Shown piece by piece: positions 34,983 through 48,896 of a stretch of 64,000 bases of DNA; positions within the stretch are counted from its first letter, which is position 1; each line of letters begins with the position of its first letter. The DNA comes from Actinomycetes bacterium. Its GTDB lineage: Bacteria; Actinomycetota; Thermoleophilia; RBG-16-64-13. The notes beneath the pieces are model-generated. The model ran no database searches. It was not told the DNA's origin and saw only the letters and a program-made list of their open reading frames with translations. Made by a program: the position numbers and the translations under genes. Location of the stretch: contig JAGXFV010000028.1 in the NCBI GenBank assembly GCA_024637095.1, forward strand, positions 1 through 64,000, written 5' to 3'.

Positions 34983-35246
34983 CTAATCCGCTCCCTTCTC
35001 TGCACGCAACGCCTCTACCTCGGCAAGAACCTCATCGTCGGTGGAAGTCCTGTCGATGATCTCCCGGAACTCCTCGACGCTGATGCCCATCTGGCTCAGC
35101 AGCATGCGGTCGCGGCCGCAGGGATGCGCGTAGGTCCCGGGGTTGCCGTGGTAGGTGGCCCGGGCTTTATCGATCATGCGTGGCAGCCACGGCCACTCGC
35201 CCAGGCTGTCGGACCCAGGTCTGGGTTTCTCAACGCGTAGATCCAT
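34983..35246 (-). CDS. DUF5069-family small protein
   Basis: An 87-residue protein. The pattern WPWLPRMIDKARATYHGNPG and DRMLLSQMGISVEEF matches DUF5069 proteins, which are short, of unknown role and often found near metabolic genes. It has no membrane segment and no signal peptide. It lies between the membrane protein and glnD with its own 85-base upstream gap. No catalytic motif was recognised. Confidence 0.7.
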   Translation of the reverse strand: MDLRVEKPRPGSDSLGEWPWLPRMIDKARATYHGNPGTYAHPCGRDRMLLSQMGISVEEFREIIDRTSTDDEVLAEVEALRAEKGAD

Positions 35247-35331
35247 GCTCCCCTGGCTTCTTTCACCCGTTGTGCGTGCCCGTGCCTGTTACCCGCGGCT
35301 CGACGTGGCGACACACGAAGCGGACTCACGA

Positions 35332-37722
35332 CTATCGCTTCGCCTCGAGGGCAAACAGCAGGGCTTTCTCCAGTTCCCGGACGTGCTCTGTGTCAGTCAC
35401 CTTCTCGCCGCGGCAATCGGCGACGTAGAAGACGTCCACCACCTTCTCTTTGAGCGTGGCCACCTTGGCCAGCCTCACGTCGAGCAGCAGGTCGTCCAGC
35501 GTACGAGCCAAGGAGTAGAGGAGACCGATGCGGTCCTGGGTATGCACTTCGATCACGGTGAGGGTGTCCGAGGCGTCGTTGTCCACAACCACCTTGGCCG
35601 CGTGACGAAGTGCCGAGGGTCTCGCCAGGAGATTCCGGGAAGCCTTTTCCGCCAAACGGAACTCCAGAGCGAGCCTGCCTTCCAGCGCGCGTCTCAGATC
35701 CCGGATGATTCCTTCCCAACGCTCATGAGGGATCCAATCCTCGAATTGGTCGGAAACCTGGAAGCTCCGAACCACCAACCCCTGTTCGGTAGGCTCCACC
35801 TGGGCGCTCAAGATGTTGACGTCGTGGTGGCTGAGCACGCCGCTGAGCCGCGTGAGCAGACCTGGGTGAACCGGAGAGCTGACCAGCAACTCCTGCGCTC
35901 CAGCGACCTGACCTTCCCGCACCTCGAAGGTGACCTCGTCACCGGCCGGCCCGCCGAGAATCATCCTAGGGAAGACTTTGGCAGCGTCGGTCGGGGCGGC
36001 GTCGGCAGGAGCGGCCGCCGCCGCGTAGGTTTCGGACTCGGATGCCAGTACCTCTGCCCGGCCATCTCCCATTCCTCCCAGCCTGTCGCCCAGCTTGAAC
36101 AGTAACTCCTGCACCAGCGCAGACGTCCAGGGCGTCCAGGAAGCGGTACCGGTGGCGACGGAGTCGGCCACCGTCAACACGTAGAGCATCTCCAGCCGCC
36201 GGCGACTTCCGACACGAGCTGCCACGCGATCGAGCAACTGCTCGTCCTCGAGGTCTCGCCGGGTCGCCGTATCGGGCAACAGCAGATGCTCCCGCACGAG
36301 GAATTCCACGTCGTCCACCACCTCCGGCCGGCAGGCCAAGGCCTGGGCAGCGGCGCGGGCAAGCGCCGCACCGGCTTCGGAGTGATCGCTTTCGGGCACC
36401 CCCTTCCCCAGATCGTGGAACAGACAGGCAAGCAGGACCGTCTCCCAGTGCGGGGTGAGAGCCAGTTCGGAGGCGAGCGCCGCGGCGGTGCGGTCCGGCC
36501 CATGTGACACCGCCATCTCCACGGCGATGGCCGCCGCCCGGAAGGAGTGGCCGTCGACGGTGTAGGTGTGCAGGCTGTCCCGCCATCCCAGATAGCGGAT
36601 CTCCCGCCACCCCGGAAGCCACTCGGACAGCAGGCCCACGTGCGAGAGGCGCTCGAGCCGGGGGAGTCCGTTGTAGCCCTCACGCAGTAACTCGAGCAGC
36701 AGGACCCGGCGTCCGTCCGGGATAACCGGCAAGTCGGCGGGCAGGGACGAAGGCCGCCGGTTGGACGTCAGGTCGACATCAAGCAGAACCGACTCCCAGG
36801 CGTCGCTCGTCACAAGGGCCACCGCGTGCGCGGCATCGGTGATGCCCGCCATCACCTCGGCGACGTCCGGCTTTCCGCGCTCGGACATCAGCTGGGCCAC
36901 CTCTTCTTGAAAGTCCAGGAACAGGCGGTCCACGCGGCGGCCGGCCACGTATTGGAGGCCCGCCCGCGCCCGCAGCAGCACGTCGACCGCGGCTTCCAGG
37001 CGGGCGACCGCCTCAGATCCCAGCCAACCCGCGGCGCCCAGGGTTTCGACTCCCCCGCCACCCCTGAGAGCGAGTCCTGCCCAAAGCAACTCGTGAACGT
37101 CGCGCAGGCCGCCGCGACCTTCTTTGAGGTGAGGTTCGAGAAGGGCGGCGGACGCCCCATAGCGCTCGTGCCGGGCGTCCCTCGCCTCGAGCAGACGGCT
37201 GACGAAATCGCGGCCGCCGTCTTCCAGGATCTGCCGCCTGAGGCGGTCCGTAAGATCACGGTAAAGCTCCTGGTTACCCACCAGGAAGCGCGCCTGGAGA
37301 AAGGCGGTTTCCGCCTCGAGGTTATCGGCGGCCACGCTCAGGCACTCCTCGACGGTGCGCGCACCGTGTCCCAACTCGAGTCCGGCGTCCCAGAGGGGGT
37401 AGAACAGATCCGTTGCCGCCTCCTCGACCAGATCCGACTCCTCCTCACCGTAGAGGAGCATCAAGTCCACGTCCGAGTGCGGCCCTAACTCTCTGCGGCC
37501 GTAGCCGCCCAAAGCCACTACCGCGAGTCCCGACTGGCGAAAGCGGCCACCGGCCAGGATTCGCTGCTCTGTCTCGCGAAAGAGCGAGATGAGGACCAGA
37601 TCGACCAAGTCGGCCCGACGCCGGGCCAGCTCGAAACCGCCACCGCCCCGTTCGTGCAGCCCTCTTAGTTCATCTAAGGCGCGGCGAAGGAAGGCCGCCG
37701 GCGCCTCCTCCGGCAAATACAT
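35332..37722 (-). CDS. glnD: [Protein-PII] uridylyltransferase/uridylyl-removing enzyme GlnD
   Basis: Nitrogen sensor that adds and removes nucleotidyl groups on PII according to glutamine. The 796-residue protein has the nucleotidyltransferase motif ALGGYGRRELGPHSDVDLML, the helical region LKEGRGGLRDVHEL, the HD domain (LLACLFHDLGKG, then SEAGAALA) and two C-terminal ACT domains (PGLLTRLSGVLSHHDVNIL; DRIGLLYSLARTLDDL), in the family's order. It begins ten bases after the glnB stop, so enzyme and substrate are made together. amtB and glnA are not in the window. Confidence 0.95.
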   Translation of the reverse strand: MYLPEEAPAAFLRRALDELRGLHERGGGGFELARRRADLVDLVLISLFRETEQRILAGGRFRQSGLAVVALGGYGRRELGPHSDVDLMLLYGEEESDLVEEAATDLFYPLWDAGLELGHGARTVEECLSVAADNLEAETAFLQARFLVGNQELYRDLTDRLRRQILEDGGRDFVSRLLEARDARHERYGASAALLEPHLKEGRGGLRDVHELLWAGLALRGGGGVETLGAAGWLGSEAVARLEAAVDVLLRARAGLQYVAGRRVDRLFLDFQEEVAQLMSERGKPDVAEVMAGITDAAHAVALVTSDAWESVLLDVDLTSNRRPSSLPADLPVIPDGRRVLLLELLREGYNGLPRLERLSHVGLLSEWLPGWREIRYLGWRDSLHTYTVDGHSFRAAAIAVEMAVSHGPDRTAAALASELALTPHWETVLLACLFHDLGKGVPESDHSEAGAALARAAAQALACRPEVVDDVEFLVREHLLLPDTATRRDLEDEQLLDRVAARVGSRRRLEMLYVLTVADSVATGTASWTPWTSALVQELLFKLGDRLGGMGDGRAEVLASESETYAAAAAPADAAPTDAAKVFPRMILGGPAGDEVTFEVREGQVAGAQELLVSSPVHPGLLTRLSGVLSHHDVNILSAQVEPTEQGLVVRSFQVSDQFEDWIPHERWEGIIRDLRRALEGRLALEFRLAEKASRNLLARPSALRHAAKVVVDNDASDTLTVIEVHTQDRIGLLYSLARTLDDLLLDVRLAKVATLKEKVVDVFYVADCRGEKVTDTEHVRELEKALLFALEAKR

Positions 37723-37732
37723 GGCGACGTTC

Positions 37733-38362
<630 letters not shown>

Positions 38363-40414
38363 ATGAGTCAGGTCGAGAAGCCGCGCGAGGGCCGGCGCCG
38401 AGTGATCATCGAGGGAGTCGTCCCCCAGGTGGATTGCGGACGCTTCCCGATTAAACGCGTGGTAGGCGAAGAGGTCGAGGTCCTGGCCGACATCTTCACC
38501 GACGGTCATGACGAGGTATCCGCCTCGCTGCTGTTCCGGCGCGCGGGAGAACGGCGCTGGCAGGAAAGTCCCTTCGAATATGTGATCAACGATCGCTGGC
38601 GGTCTTCTTTCACCGTCGAGGCGATGGGCCGCTGGGAGTACACCATCGAGGCTTGGGTTGACCATTTCCAGACCTGGGTCCACGACTACGCCAAGAAACG
38701 CGCCGCCGACGTGGATACCGATATAGATCTGGTCATCGGGGGCGGCCTGGTCGAGGCCGCGGCCGAGCGGGCGGAAAAAGCCGCCAGGCGCTGCCGGCGG
38801 GCGGGAGACCGGGACGGCGCCGAACGGGCCCGCGAGGACGCGGCCCGGCACAAATACCAGGCCCGCCTGCTGCAGGACGACAAGGCGCCGATCGACGAGC
38901 GCCGCGAGCTGGCGCTCTCGCTCGAGCTGTCCGCTGCCGGCCGCGCCTATCCAGACCGCGAGCTGTCCAACACCTATGGTCGCCGGCTCGAGGTATGGGT
39001 GGACCGCCCAAGGGCCCGCTTCAGCTCTTGGTACGAATTCTTCCCCCGCTCCTGCGGCGAGGGCACCGGGCACGCCGGGCTTAAGGAGTGCGAGAAGCAC
39101 TTGGAGTACGTCGCCGGGATGGGGTTTGACGTCGCGTATCTCCCTCCCATCCACCCCATCGGCGTGACCAAGCGCAAGGGACCCAACAACCGCGTGGTAG
39201 CCGCACCCGAGGATCCGGGCAGCCCCTGGGCCATCGGTGGCTCCGACGGCGGACACAAGTCCATCCACCGGGAACTGGGGAACGAACAAGACCTGCGCAG
39301 CTTCGTCCGGCGCGCGGAGGAACTGGGGATGGAGGTCGCTCTGGACATCGCCTTCCAGGCCTCCCCCGACCATCCCTGGGTTGAAGAACATCCGGAATGG
39401 TTCCGCCGGCGCCCCGATGGAACCGTGCAGTTCGCGGAGAATCCGCCCAAGAAGTACGAGGACATCTATCCGATCAACTTCGAGAGCGAAGATTGGCAGG
39501 CCCTCTGGGAGGAACTCAAGCAGGTCATGCTGCACTGGGTGGCACTGGGGGTGAAGATCTTCCGGGTGGACAACCCACACACCAAGCCGTTTGCCTTCTG
39601 GGAGTGGGCCATCGCGGAAATCCAGCAGGAGCATCCGGACGTGCTCTTCCTGGCTGAGGCCTTCACCCGGCCAAAAGTGATGTACCGTCTGGCAAAGCTC
39701 GGCTTCTCCCAGTCTTACACCTATTTCACCTGGCGCAACGCCAAGTGGGAGCTCGAGCAGTACTTCTCCGAGCTGACACAAACCGATGCGGTGGAGTTCT
39801 TCCGGCCCAACGTCTGGCCGAACACCCCGGACATCCTGACGGAGTACATCCAGTTCGGGGGGCGCCACGCGGCGATGGTGCGTCTGTTCCTTGCCGCCAC
39901 CCTATCCGCCAACTACGGTATTTATGGGCCGGCCTTCGAACTGGTCGAGACCGCCCCCCGCGAACCAGGCAGCGAGGAGTACCTGAACTCAGAGAAGTAC
40001 GAGATCCGCGACTGGGACCTCGCGCACCCACACAGCCTGCGGGAGTTGATCGCGCTCGTCAACCACATCCGCCGGGAGAATCCCGCCCTGCAGGCCAACC
40101 GTTCCCTACGCTTCCACAGCATCGACAACGAACAGCTCATCGCCTATTCAAAACGCACCGAGGATGGGGAGAACGTCATCCTCTCGATTGTCAACCTGGA
40201 CCCCTACAACACGCACAGCGCTTGGACGGCACTCGACCTAGGTGAGCTGAACGTGGAGGCGGACCATTCCTATTACGCCGAAGATCTGCTGGGCGGCGCC
40301 AAGTACATTTGGCAGGGCGCGCACAACTTCGTGCAGCTCGAGCCGGGAACCGCCCACATCTTCCGGGTGCGGCCACAGTTGCGCTCCGAGACCGACTTCA
40401 ACACCTACATGTGA
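38363..40414 (+). CDS. glgE: Alpha-1,4-glucan:maltose-1-phosphate maltosyltransferase GlgE
   Basis: Extends alpha-glucan using maltose 1-phosphate, the last step of the trehalose-to-glycogen (GlgE) route. The 683-residue GH13_3 protein has its nucleophile Asp403 in FRVDNPHTKPF and acid/base Glu432 in LFLAEAFTRP, plus the family signature YLPPIHPIG and FGGRHAAMVRLFLAATL. The N-terminal 200 residues are the beta-sandwich and inserted helices used for dimer contacts. The ATG at 38363 follows an excellent Shine-Dalgarno. Maltose 1-phosphate would come from the maltokinase domain of the gene at 41388. Confidence 0.96.
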   Translation: MSQVEKPREGRRRVIIEGVVPQVDCGRFPIKRVVGEEVEVLADIFTDGHDEVSASLLFRRAGERRWQESPFEYVINDRWRSSFTVEAMGRWEYTIEAWVDHFQTWVHDYAKKRAADVDTDIDLVIGGGLVEAAAERAEKAARRCRRAGDRDGAERAREDAARHKYQARLLQDDKAPIDERRELALSLELSAAGRAYPDRELSNTYGRRLEVWVDRPRARFSSWYEFFPRSCGEGTGHAGLKECEKHLEYVAGMGFDVAYLPPIHPIGVTKRKGPNNRVVAAPEDPGSPWAIGGSDGGHKSIHRELGNEQDLRSFVRRAEELGMEVALDIAFQASPDHPWVEEHPEWFRRRPDGTVQFAENPPKKYEDIYPINFESEDWQALWEELKQVMLHWVALGVKIFRVDNPHTKPFAFWEWAIAEIQQEHPDVLFLAEAFTRPKVMYRLAKLGFSQSYTYFTWRNAKWELEQYFSELTQTDAVEFFRPNVWPNTPDILTEYIQFGGRHAAMVRLFLAATLSANYGIYGPAFELVETAPREPGSEEYLNSEKYEIRDWDLAHPHSLRELIALVNHIRRENPALQANRSLRFHSIDNEQLIAYSKRTEDGENVILSIVNLDPYNTHSAWTALDLGELNVEADHSYYAEDLLGGAKYIWQGAHNFVQLEPGTAHIFRVRPQLRSETDFNTYM

Positions 40415-40430
40415 CACACCTACATGTGAC
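40401..40430. repeat. 15-bp tandem duplication carrying both stop codons
   Basis: acacctacatgtgac occurs twice in direct succession (40401-40415, 40416-40430). The first copy encodes the glgE end (Thr-Tyr-Met-stop); the second supplies the TAG stop of the convergent channel gene (His-Met-stop on the minus strand). Without the duplication the two genes would end in overlap. Confidence 0.92.
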
Positions 40431-41226
40431 CGGGCTGGTCCCCCTGCGCCCGCTCCGGCTCGAGGGCCTGGCGCAGAGCCCTGACCTCCGCGTGCAGCGC
40501 ACGGATAGCGCCGGCGCCGGCCAGTTCGGCTTCCTCGTTCTCGGCGTCTTGGCCTATGAAGAAGGAGGCCAGCGCCGCGGTGACGTATCCGAAGACCGCG
40601 AATGAGTAGATGGCCAGCAGCACGGTGAGAATGCGGCCCTCGGCCGTCACCGGCCAATACTCCGAGCCGATGGTGGTCAGCATCATGGCCGTCCACCACA
40701 GGGCGTCACCGTAACCGGCGAAGGGCTCGCGTCCGTCGACATTCTCCAGCGCGAGCATCCCCGCCGCCCCGGTGGCGATCACGACGCCCGTGAAGACCAA
40801 GACGTAGCCGAACTGCCGCCTCCCCAGGATTACGCGCAGATTGCGCATGGTCCGGTTGAGCGAAGTGACGATGCGCAGCAGGCGCAGACCCCGCCCGATC
40901 CGGGCCAGGCGCAGCAGGCGCACGAAGTAGAAGACGCGGAATACCCGCAGCGCGGGCAGGATCAGCGAAATGGCTCCCAACCAGTTGCTGCGCAGGTAGG
41001 CCAGCCGGCTGGGGGCCACGATCATCCGCACCACGAAGTCGATGATGAACACCACCCAGATGATGATGACCAGCTGCTCGAGAAAGGAGTTCAGCCCCCA
41101 GATCAGCTCCACCAGCAAGAGCGCAAGCCAGACGAAACCCAGTACGAGCAGGGGGCGTTCCAGCCAATCATCCAGTTGGCGAATCAGTTCCCAACGCTCT
41201 TGGTCAATCCGCTCGCGGTCCTGCAC
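40420..41226 (-). CDS. Voltage-gated-type ion channel (Kv-like)
   Basis: A 268-residue membrane protein with six predicted segments. The fourth is a voltage-sensor-like helix rich in Arg (for example [19 protein letters not shown]), and the pore loop reads [13 protein letters not shown], so the filter is TTIGSE rather than TVGYGD. Ion selectivity is uncertain. The C-terminus has an acidic coiled-coil-like stretch ([13 protein letters not shown]). The GTG at 41226 has AGGGAGG six bases before it, better than longer starts upstream. It sits on the opposite strand inside the glycogen/trehalose cluster and ends in the duplicated stop repeat. Confidence 0.85.
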   Translation of the reverse strand: MQDRERIDQERWELIRQLDDWLERPLLVLGFVWLALLLVELIWGLNSFLEQLVIIIWVVFIIDFVVRMIVAPSRLAYLRSNWLGAISLILPALRVFRVFYFVRLLRLARIGRGLRLLRIVTSLNRTMRNLRVILGRRQFGYVLVFTGVVIATGAAGMLALENVDGREPFAGYGDALWWTAMMLTTIGSEYWPVTAEGRILTVLLAIYSFAVFGYVTAALASFFIGQDAENEEAELAGAGAIRALHAEVRALRQALEPERAQGDQPGHM

Positions 41227-41387
41227 GCCATCCTCCCTTCTCCTCTTGCCGGCGGTCCTTACCCCGGCGATTGTCGCCATATACCATTCGTTGCCGCAGG
41301 CATGCATCCTCGGAACGCGCGCCGGGAAGAGGAATCAACAGATCCTGGGAGAAGATCCGGAGACAGGAACCTCGGCAAGGGAGAGAT

Positions 41388-44736
<3,349 letters not shown>

Positions 44737-44750
<14 letters not shown>

Positions 44751-46914
44751 GCGGGAGAGGCTCGAGGAGCTCGCGCGTCTCTACGGCGTGCAGACCTCCT
44801 ACCGGGACGTAGAAGACGAATTGCGACGACCCTCGCCGGAGTCCCTGGCCGCGGTACTGCGGGTATTGGGGGCACCGTTGGACTCGCCCCGAGATCTCTC
44901 CGGGGCGCTGAGCGCGCGGCTGCTCGAGGAATGGAGCAGTCCGCTCCCCCCCGTCGCCCTCTCTCCCGGTTCCGTCTCGATCCGCCTGCGCCTGCCCGAA
45001 CCCCGCCGGCTCGAACTACGGCTGCAGCTGGAAGACGATGCAGAGTTGCGGCGCAGCCTGAGCCCCGAGGAACTTCCCCTCGTGGAGAGCACCGAGGTCG
45101 CGGGCCAACGTTTCAGCCGCCGCTTGTTCGATCCGGAGAAGGACTGGCCGGGCAAGGATCGCAGGACCCCACTCCCCGGCGGCTACCACCGGCTCGAACT
45201 AACCGGCGGGGATCGGTCCACTTCGTGCCTGGTTATCTCCGCGCCCCAGCTTTGCTGGGGCCCCGGCCCCCAAGAGCGTCGGGCCTGGGGAGCCTTCATC
45301 CCGCTGTACGCCCTGCATTCCCAACACTCGTTGGGCATCGGCGATCTGGGAGACCTGCGCGCGCTGTTCGATTGGGTGGGAGGGATGGGCGGGGAGACAG
45401 TGGGCACGCTGCCCCTCCTCGCCGCCTTTCTGGACGAGCCTTTCGAGCCCAGCCCCTACTCGCCGGTCACCCGACTCTTCTTCAACGAGCTCTATCTGGA
45501 ACTCCGGGCCATCCCCGAACTCGAGATTTCTCCGGCGGCCCGTCTCATGCTGGACGATGCACGCGCGCGGACCGCTAGCGCCGGCCGACTGGTCGACTAC
45601 CGCACGGTGGCACGGGTCAAAGGCGAAGTGCTGCGCATCCTGGCGGATGCCTTTTTTGACAGGGGCACGGGCCGCCGGCGGGAGTCCTTCGAACGCTTCT
45701 CGAGCGCTCGGCCCGACGCCGCGGAATACGCGCGCTTCCGCGCGGTTGCCCAGCGAGAGGGCGCCGGCTGGCCCAACTGGGCACGGCCCCTTGACCCGGG
45801 TCAGGTCCTGCCCGAGCACTACGACGAGGATGTGCGGCACTTTCATATGTACGTGCAGTGGCTGCTCGACGAACAGCTGGAAGCCGCTCTCGGCGACGAG
45901 GGAGGGCGGCTCTATCTGGACCTTCCGCTCGGGGTCCACGGGGGTGGGTACGACACCTGGTGGGAGCGAGAGATCTTCGCCCGTGGCGCCTCCGGGGGCG
46001 CTCCGCCCGACACCTTCTTCTCCGGCGGCCAAAACTGGGGGTTCCCACCGCTTCATCCTCGGCGGCTGCGCGCTCAGGGTTATCGCTACTTCATCGCCTC
46101 GCTGCGGGCGCAAATGCGCTTCGCCCGCTACCTGCGCATCGACCACGCAATGGGTCTGCACCGTCTGTTCTGGATCCCCGATGGCTTCGGGGCCACAGAC
46201 GGCGTGTACGTAAGCTATCCGGCCGAAGAGCTTTACGCGATCCTCTGCCTGGAGTCGCATCGCAACCAGACCATCGTGCTGGGGGAAGACCTGGGCACCG
46301 TGCCCGACTACGTGAGGCCCGCCATGCGGGAACACGCGGTCCGCAGGATGTACGTGCTCAGCTATGAGTTGAATGCGGGCGAGAGGACACCCGACGGCGC
46401 GGCGGCGGAGACACTCACCCCGGTATCCCCGGGGATGGTGGCCAGCGTGAACACGCACGACATGCCTCCCTTTGCCGGCTTTCTCACGGGGGAGGACGTC
46501 GGGGAGCGACGCTCCGCCGGCCACCTGGAAGCCGACTCAGTCGATGCGGAACTAGCCGAGAGGCGGCGACAGACCCAGGCGCTGGCCGGATGGTTGCAGG
46601 CTAACGGGATGCTCGACCCTGCGGCCGTCGGTGAAGGAGAGGCTCTGACGGAGGCCGAGCTCTACGGTCTGCTCCGCGGCGCACTGCGCTTTCTGGCCCA
46701 GAGCCCGGCAGAGCTCGTGCTGGTCAATCTGGAGGATCTGCTGCTCGAGCGCCGTCCACAGAACGTCCCCGGAACCAGCGACGAACGCCCCAACTGGCAG
46801 TTGCGCGCGACCGCCTCACTGGAGGATCTGCGTGAAATACCGCAGGTCCGGGAAACCTTAATCGAAGTGAACCGCCTTAGGAACGAGCAGCGGAAGGGGA
46901 TGGAGCCGAAGTGA
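44737..46914 (+). CDS. malQ: 4-alpha-glucanotransferase (amylomaltase, GH77)
   Basis: Transfers maltodextrin segments between glucan chains. The 725-residue protein has the GH77 nucleophile Asp in [15 protein letters not shown], the acid/base Glu in [12 protein letters not shown] and the third Asp in [11 protein letters not shown]. The N-terminal 200 residues form the extra MalQ domain seen in actinobacterial and enterobacterial forms. The GTG at 44737 overlaps the treS end by 14 bases and has GGGAG seven to eight bases upstream. Its stop overlaps glgB. Confidence 0.92.
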
Positions 46915-48893
46915 ATCCGCGGGAACCTAAAGACCGGACCAAGAGCGGCCGGGATGGCCGTGCGTCCGCTCCCCTGGACAACGCGGGACTGTCCAGCAGC
47001 GTGCTGAGCAAGGACGATCTCTACCTGTTCAACGAAGGCAGCCATCTGCGCCTCTACGAGAAGCTGGGCTCACATCTGCTTACCAGGAACGGAGAGTCCG
47101 GCGCCAACTTTGCCGTGTGGGCGCCGGGGGCCGAGCGCGTCTCGGTGATCGGCGGCTTCAATGGATGGAATCCCGAAGCCAACGTCCTGCGGGCCCAGGA
47201 AAGCTCGGGTATATGGGAAGGCTTCATTCCCGGGATGGAAAAGGGAACCATCTATAAATACCACGTGGTCGGCCGCGGTGGTGAACACCGCGTCGACAAG
47301 GCCGATCCCTTCGCGGTTCATGCCGAAACCCCGCCCAAGACCGGCTCGATCATCTGGGACCTGGACTACTCCTGGAACGACGAGGACTGGATGGCCTCGC
47401 GGGCCGCGGCCAACTCGCTCGACAGCCCCCTGTCGATTTACGAAGTGCACCTGGGTTCGTGGATGCGCATTCCCGAGGATCACAATCGCTCACTTAGCTA
47501 CAGAGAGATCGCACCCAAGCTGGCGGCCCACGCGGTGGAGATGGGCTTTACCCACGTGGAGTTGCTGCCGGTAATGGAACACCCCTTCTATGGTTCGTGG
47601 GGCTATCAGACCACCGGATACTTCGCTCCGACCAGCCGCTACGGCACGCCCCAGGACTTCATGTTTCTGGTGGACACGCTGCATCAGGCGGGTATCGGCG
47701 TAATCCTCGACTGGGTTCCTTCACATTTCCCCAGCGATGAGCACGGCCTGGCCTATTTCGACGGCACCCACCTCTTCGAGCACGCCGACCCGCGGCAAGG
47801 ATTCCACCCCGATTGGCAGAGCTCCATCTTCAACTACGGTCGCCACGAGGTGCGGAGCTTCCTGCTCTCCTCGGCCTTCTACTGGATGGACCGGTATCAC
47901 GCCGACGGGCTGCGGGTGGACGCCGTCGCCTCGATGCTCTATCTGGATTACTCGCGCCAGCAGGGGGAGTGGATCCCCAACAAGTACGGGGGCCGGGAGA
48001 ACCTCGAGGCGATCGACTTCCTCCGGCGGATGAACGAGGAGATCTATCGGCACTTCCCCGACACTCAGACCATCGCCGAGGAGTCGACCGCCTGGGGGAT
48101 GGTCTCGCGGCCGGTTTATGTGGGCGGCCTGGGCTTCGGCCTCAAGTGGGACATGGGCTGGATGCACGACACCCTGGACTACATGAGCCACGAGCCGGTG
48201 CATCGGAAGTATCATCATGACGAACTCAGCTTCCGGATGATCTACGCCTTCACCGAGAACTTCTGCCTGCCGCTCTCGCACGACGAGGTGGTGCACGGCA
48301 AAGGCAGCCTGCTCAGCAAGATGCCCGGAGACGACTGGCAGCGCTTCGCCAATTTGCGCCTGTTGCTTGCCTACATGTTCAGTCAGGCGGGCAAGAAACT
48401 GCTCTTCATGGGAGTCGAACTGGCTCAGGGCGACGAGTGGAACCACGAGTCGAGCTTGGAGTGGCGCCTGCTGGACTATCCCGGTCACCGGGGCGTCAAC
48501 CAACTGCTCCGCGACCTCAACCGACTTTATCGGGAAGAAGCAGCGCTACACGAGTTGGACGTCTCCCCCGAGGGTTTCGAGTGGATCGCGGCCAACGACA
48601 GCCAGCAAAGCGTGGTCGCCTATCTACGTAAGGGCAGAAAGCCGGAAGATGTGGTGTTGGCGGCCTTTAACTTCACCCCGCTGCCGCGGCACAGCTATCA
48701 GGTGGGTGCCCCCTTGGGCGGTAAATGGGAGGAGATCCTCAACACCGACGCTCAGGAGTACATGGGCAGCGGTCAGGGCAACCTCGGGGTGGTGGAAGCC
48801 GGTCCGCTGCCCCTGCACGGACGGCCCTATCGGCTCACCCTCACCCTGCCGCCGCTGGGGGCGACCTTCCTGCGGCCGGCACGGGAGTCGTAG
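46911..48893 (+). CDS. glgB: 1,4-alpha-glucan branching enzyme GlgB
   Basis: Introduces alpha-1,6 branches into glycogen. The 660-residue protein has a CBM48 domain ([22 protein letters not shown], read as VIGGFNGW) from about residue 60, and the GH13 catalytic set: Asp in [12 protein letters not shown], Glu in [10 protein letters not shown] and Asp in [13 protein letters not shown]. It lacks the extra N-terminal domain of some GlgB forms. The GTG at 46911 overlaps the malQ stop; a GGAAGGGG site lies upstream. TreZ was considered and rejected because these motifs are GlgB-type. Confidence 0.95.
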   Translation: MNPREPKDRTKSGRDGRASAPLDNAGLSSSVLSKDDLYLFNEGSHLRLYEKLGSHLLTRNGESGANFAVWAPGAERVSVIGGFNGWNPEANVLRAQESSGIWEGFIPGMEKGTIYKYHVVGRGGEHRVDKADPFAVHAETPPKTGSIIWDLDYSWNDEDWMASRAAANSLDSPLSIYEVHLGSWMRIPEDHNRSLSYREIAPKLAAHAVEMGFTHVELLPVMEHPFYGSWGYQTTGYFAPTSRYGTPQDFMFLVDTLHQAGIGVILDWVPSHFPSDEHGLAYFDGTHLFEHADPRQGFHPDWQSSIFNYGRHEVRSFLLSSAFYWMDRYHADGLRVDAVASMLYLDYSRQQGEWIPNKYGGRENLEAIDFLRRMNEEIYRHFPDTQTIAEESTAWGMVSRPVYVGGLGFGLKWDMGWMHDTLDYMSHEPVHRKYHHDELSFRMIYAFTENFCLPLSHDEVVHGKGSLLSKMPGDDWQRFANLRLLLAYMFSQAGKKLLFMGVELAQGDEWNHESSLEWRLLDYPGHRGVNQLLRDLNRLYREEAALHELDVSPEGFEWIAANDSQQSVVAYLRKGRKPEDVVLAAFNFTPLPRHSYQVGAPLGGKWEEILNTDAQEYMGSGQGNLGVVEAGPLPLHGRPYRLTLTLPPLGATFLRPARES

Positions 48894-48896
48894 ACC

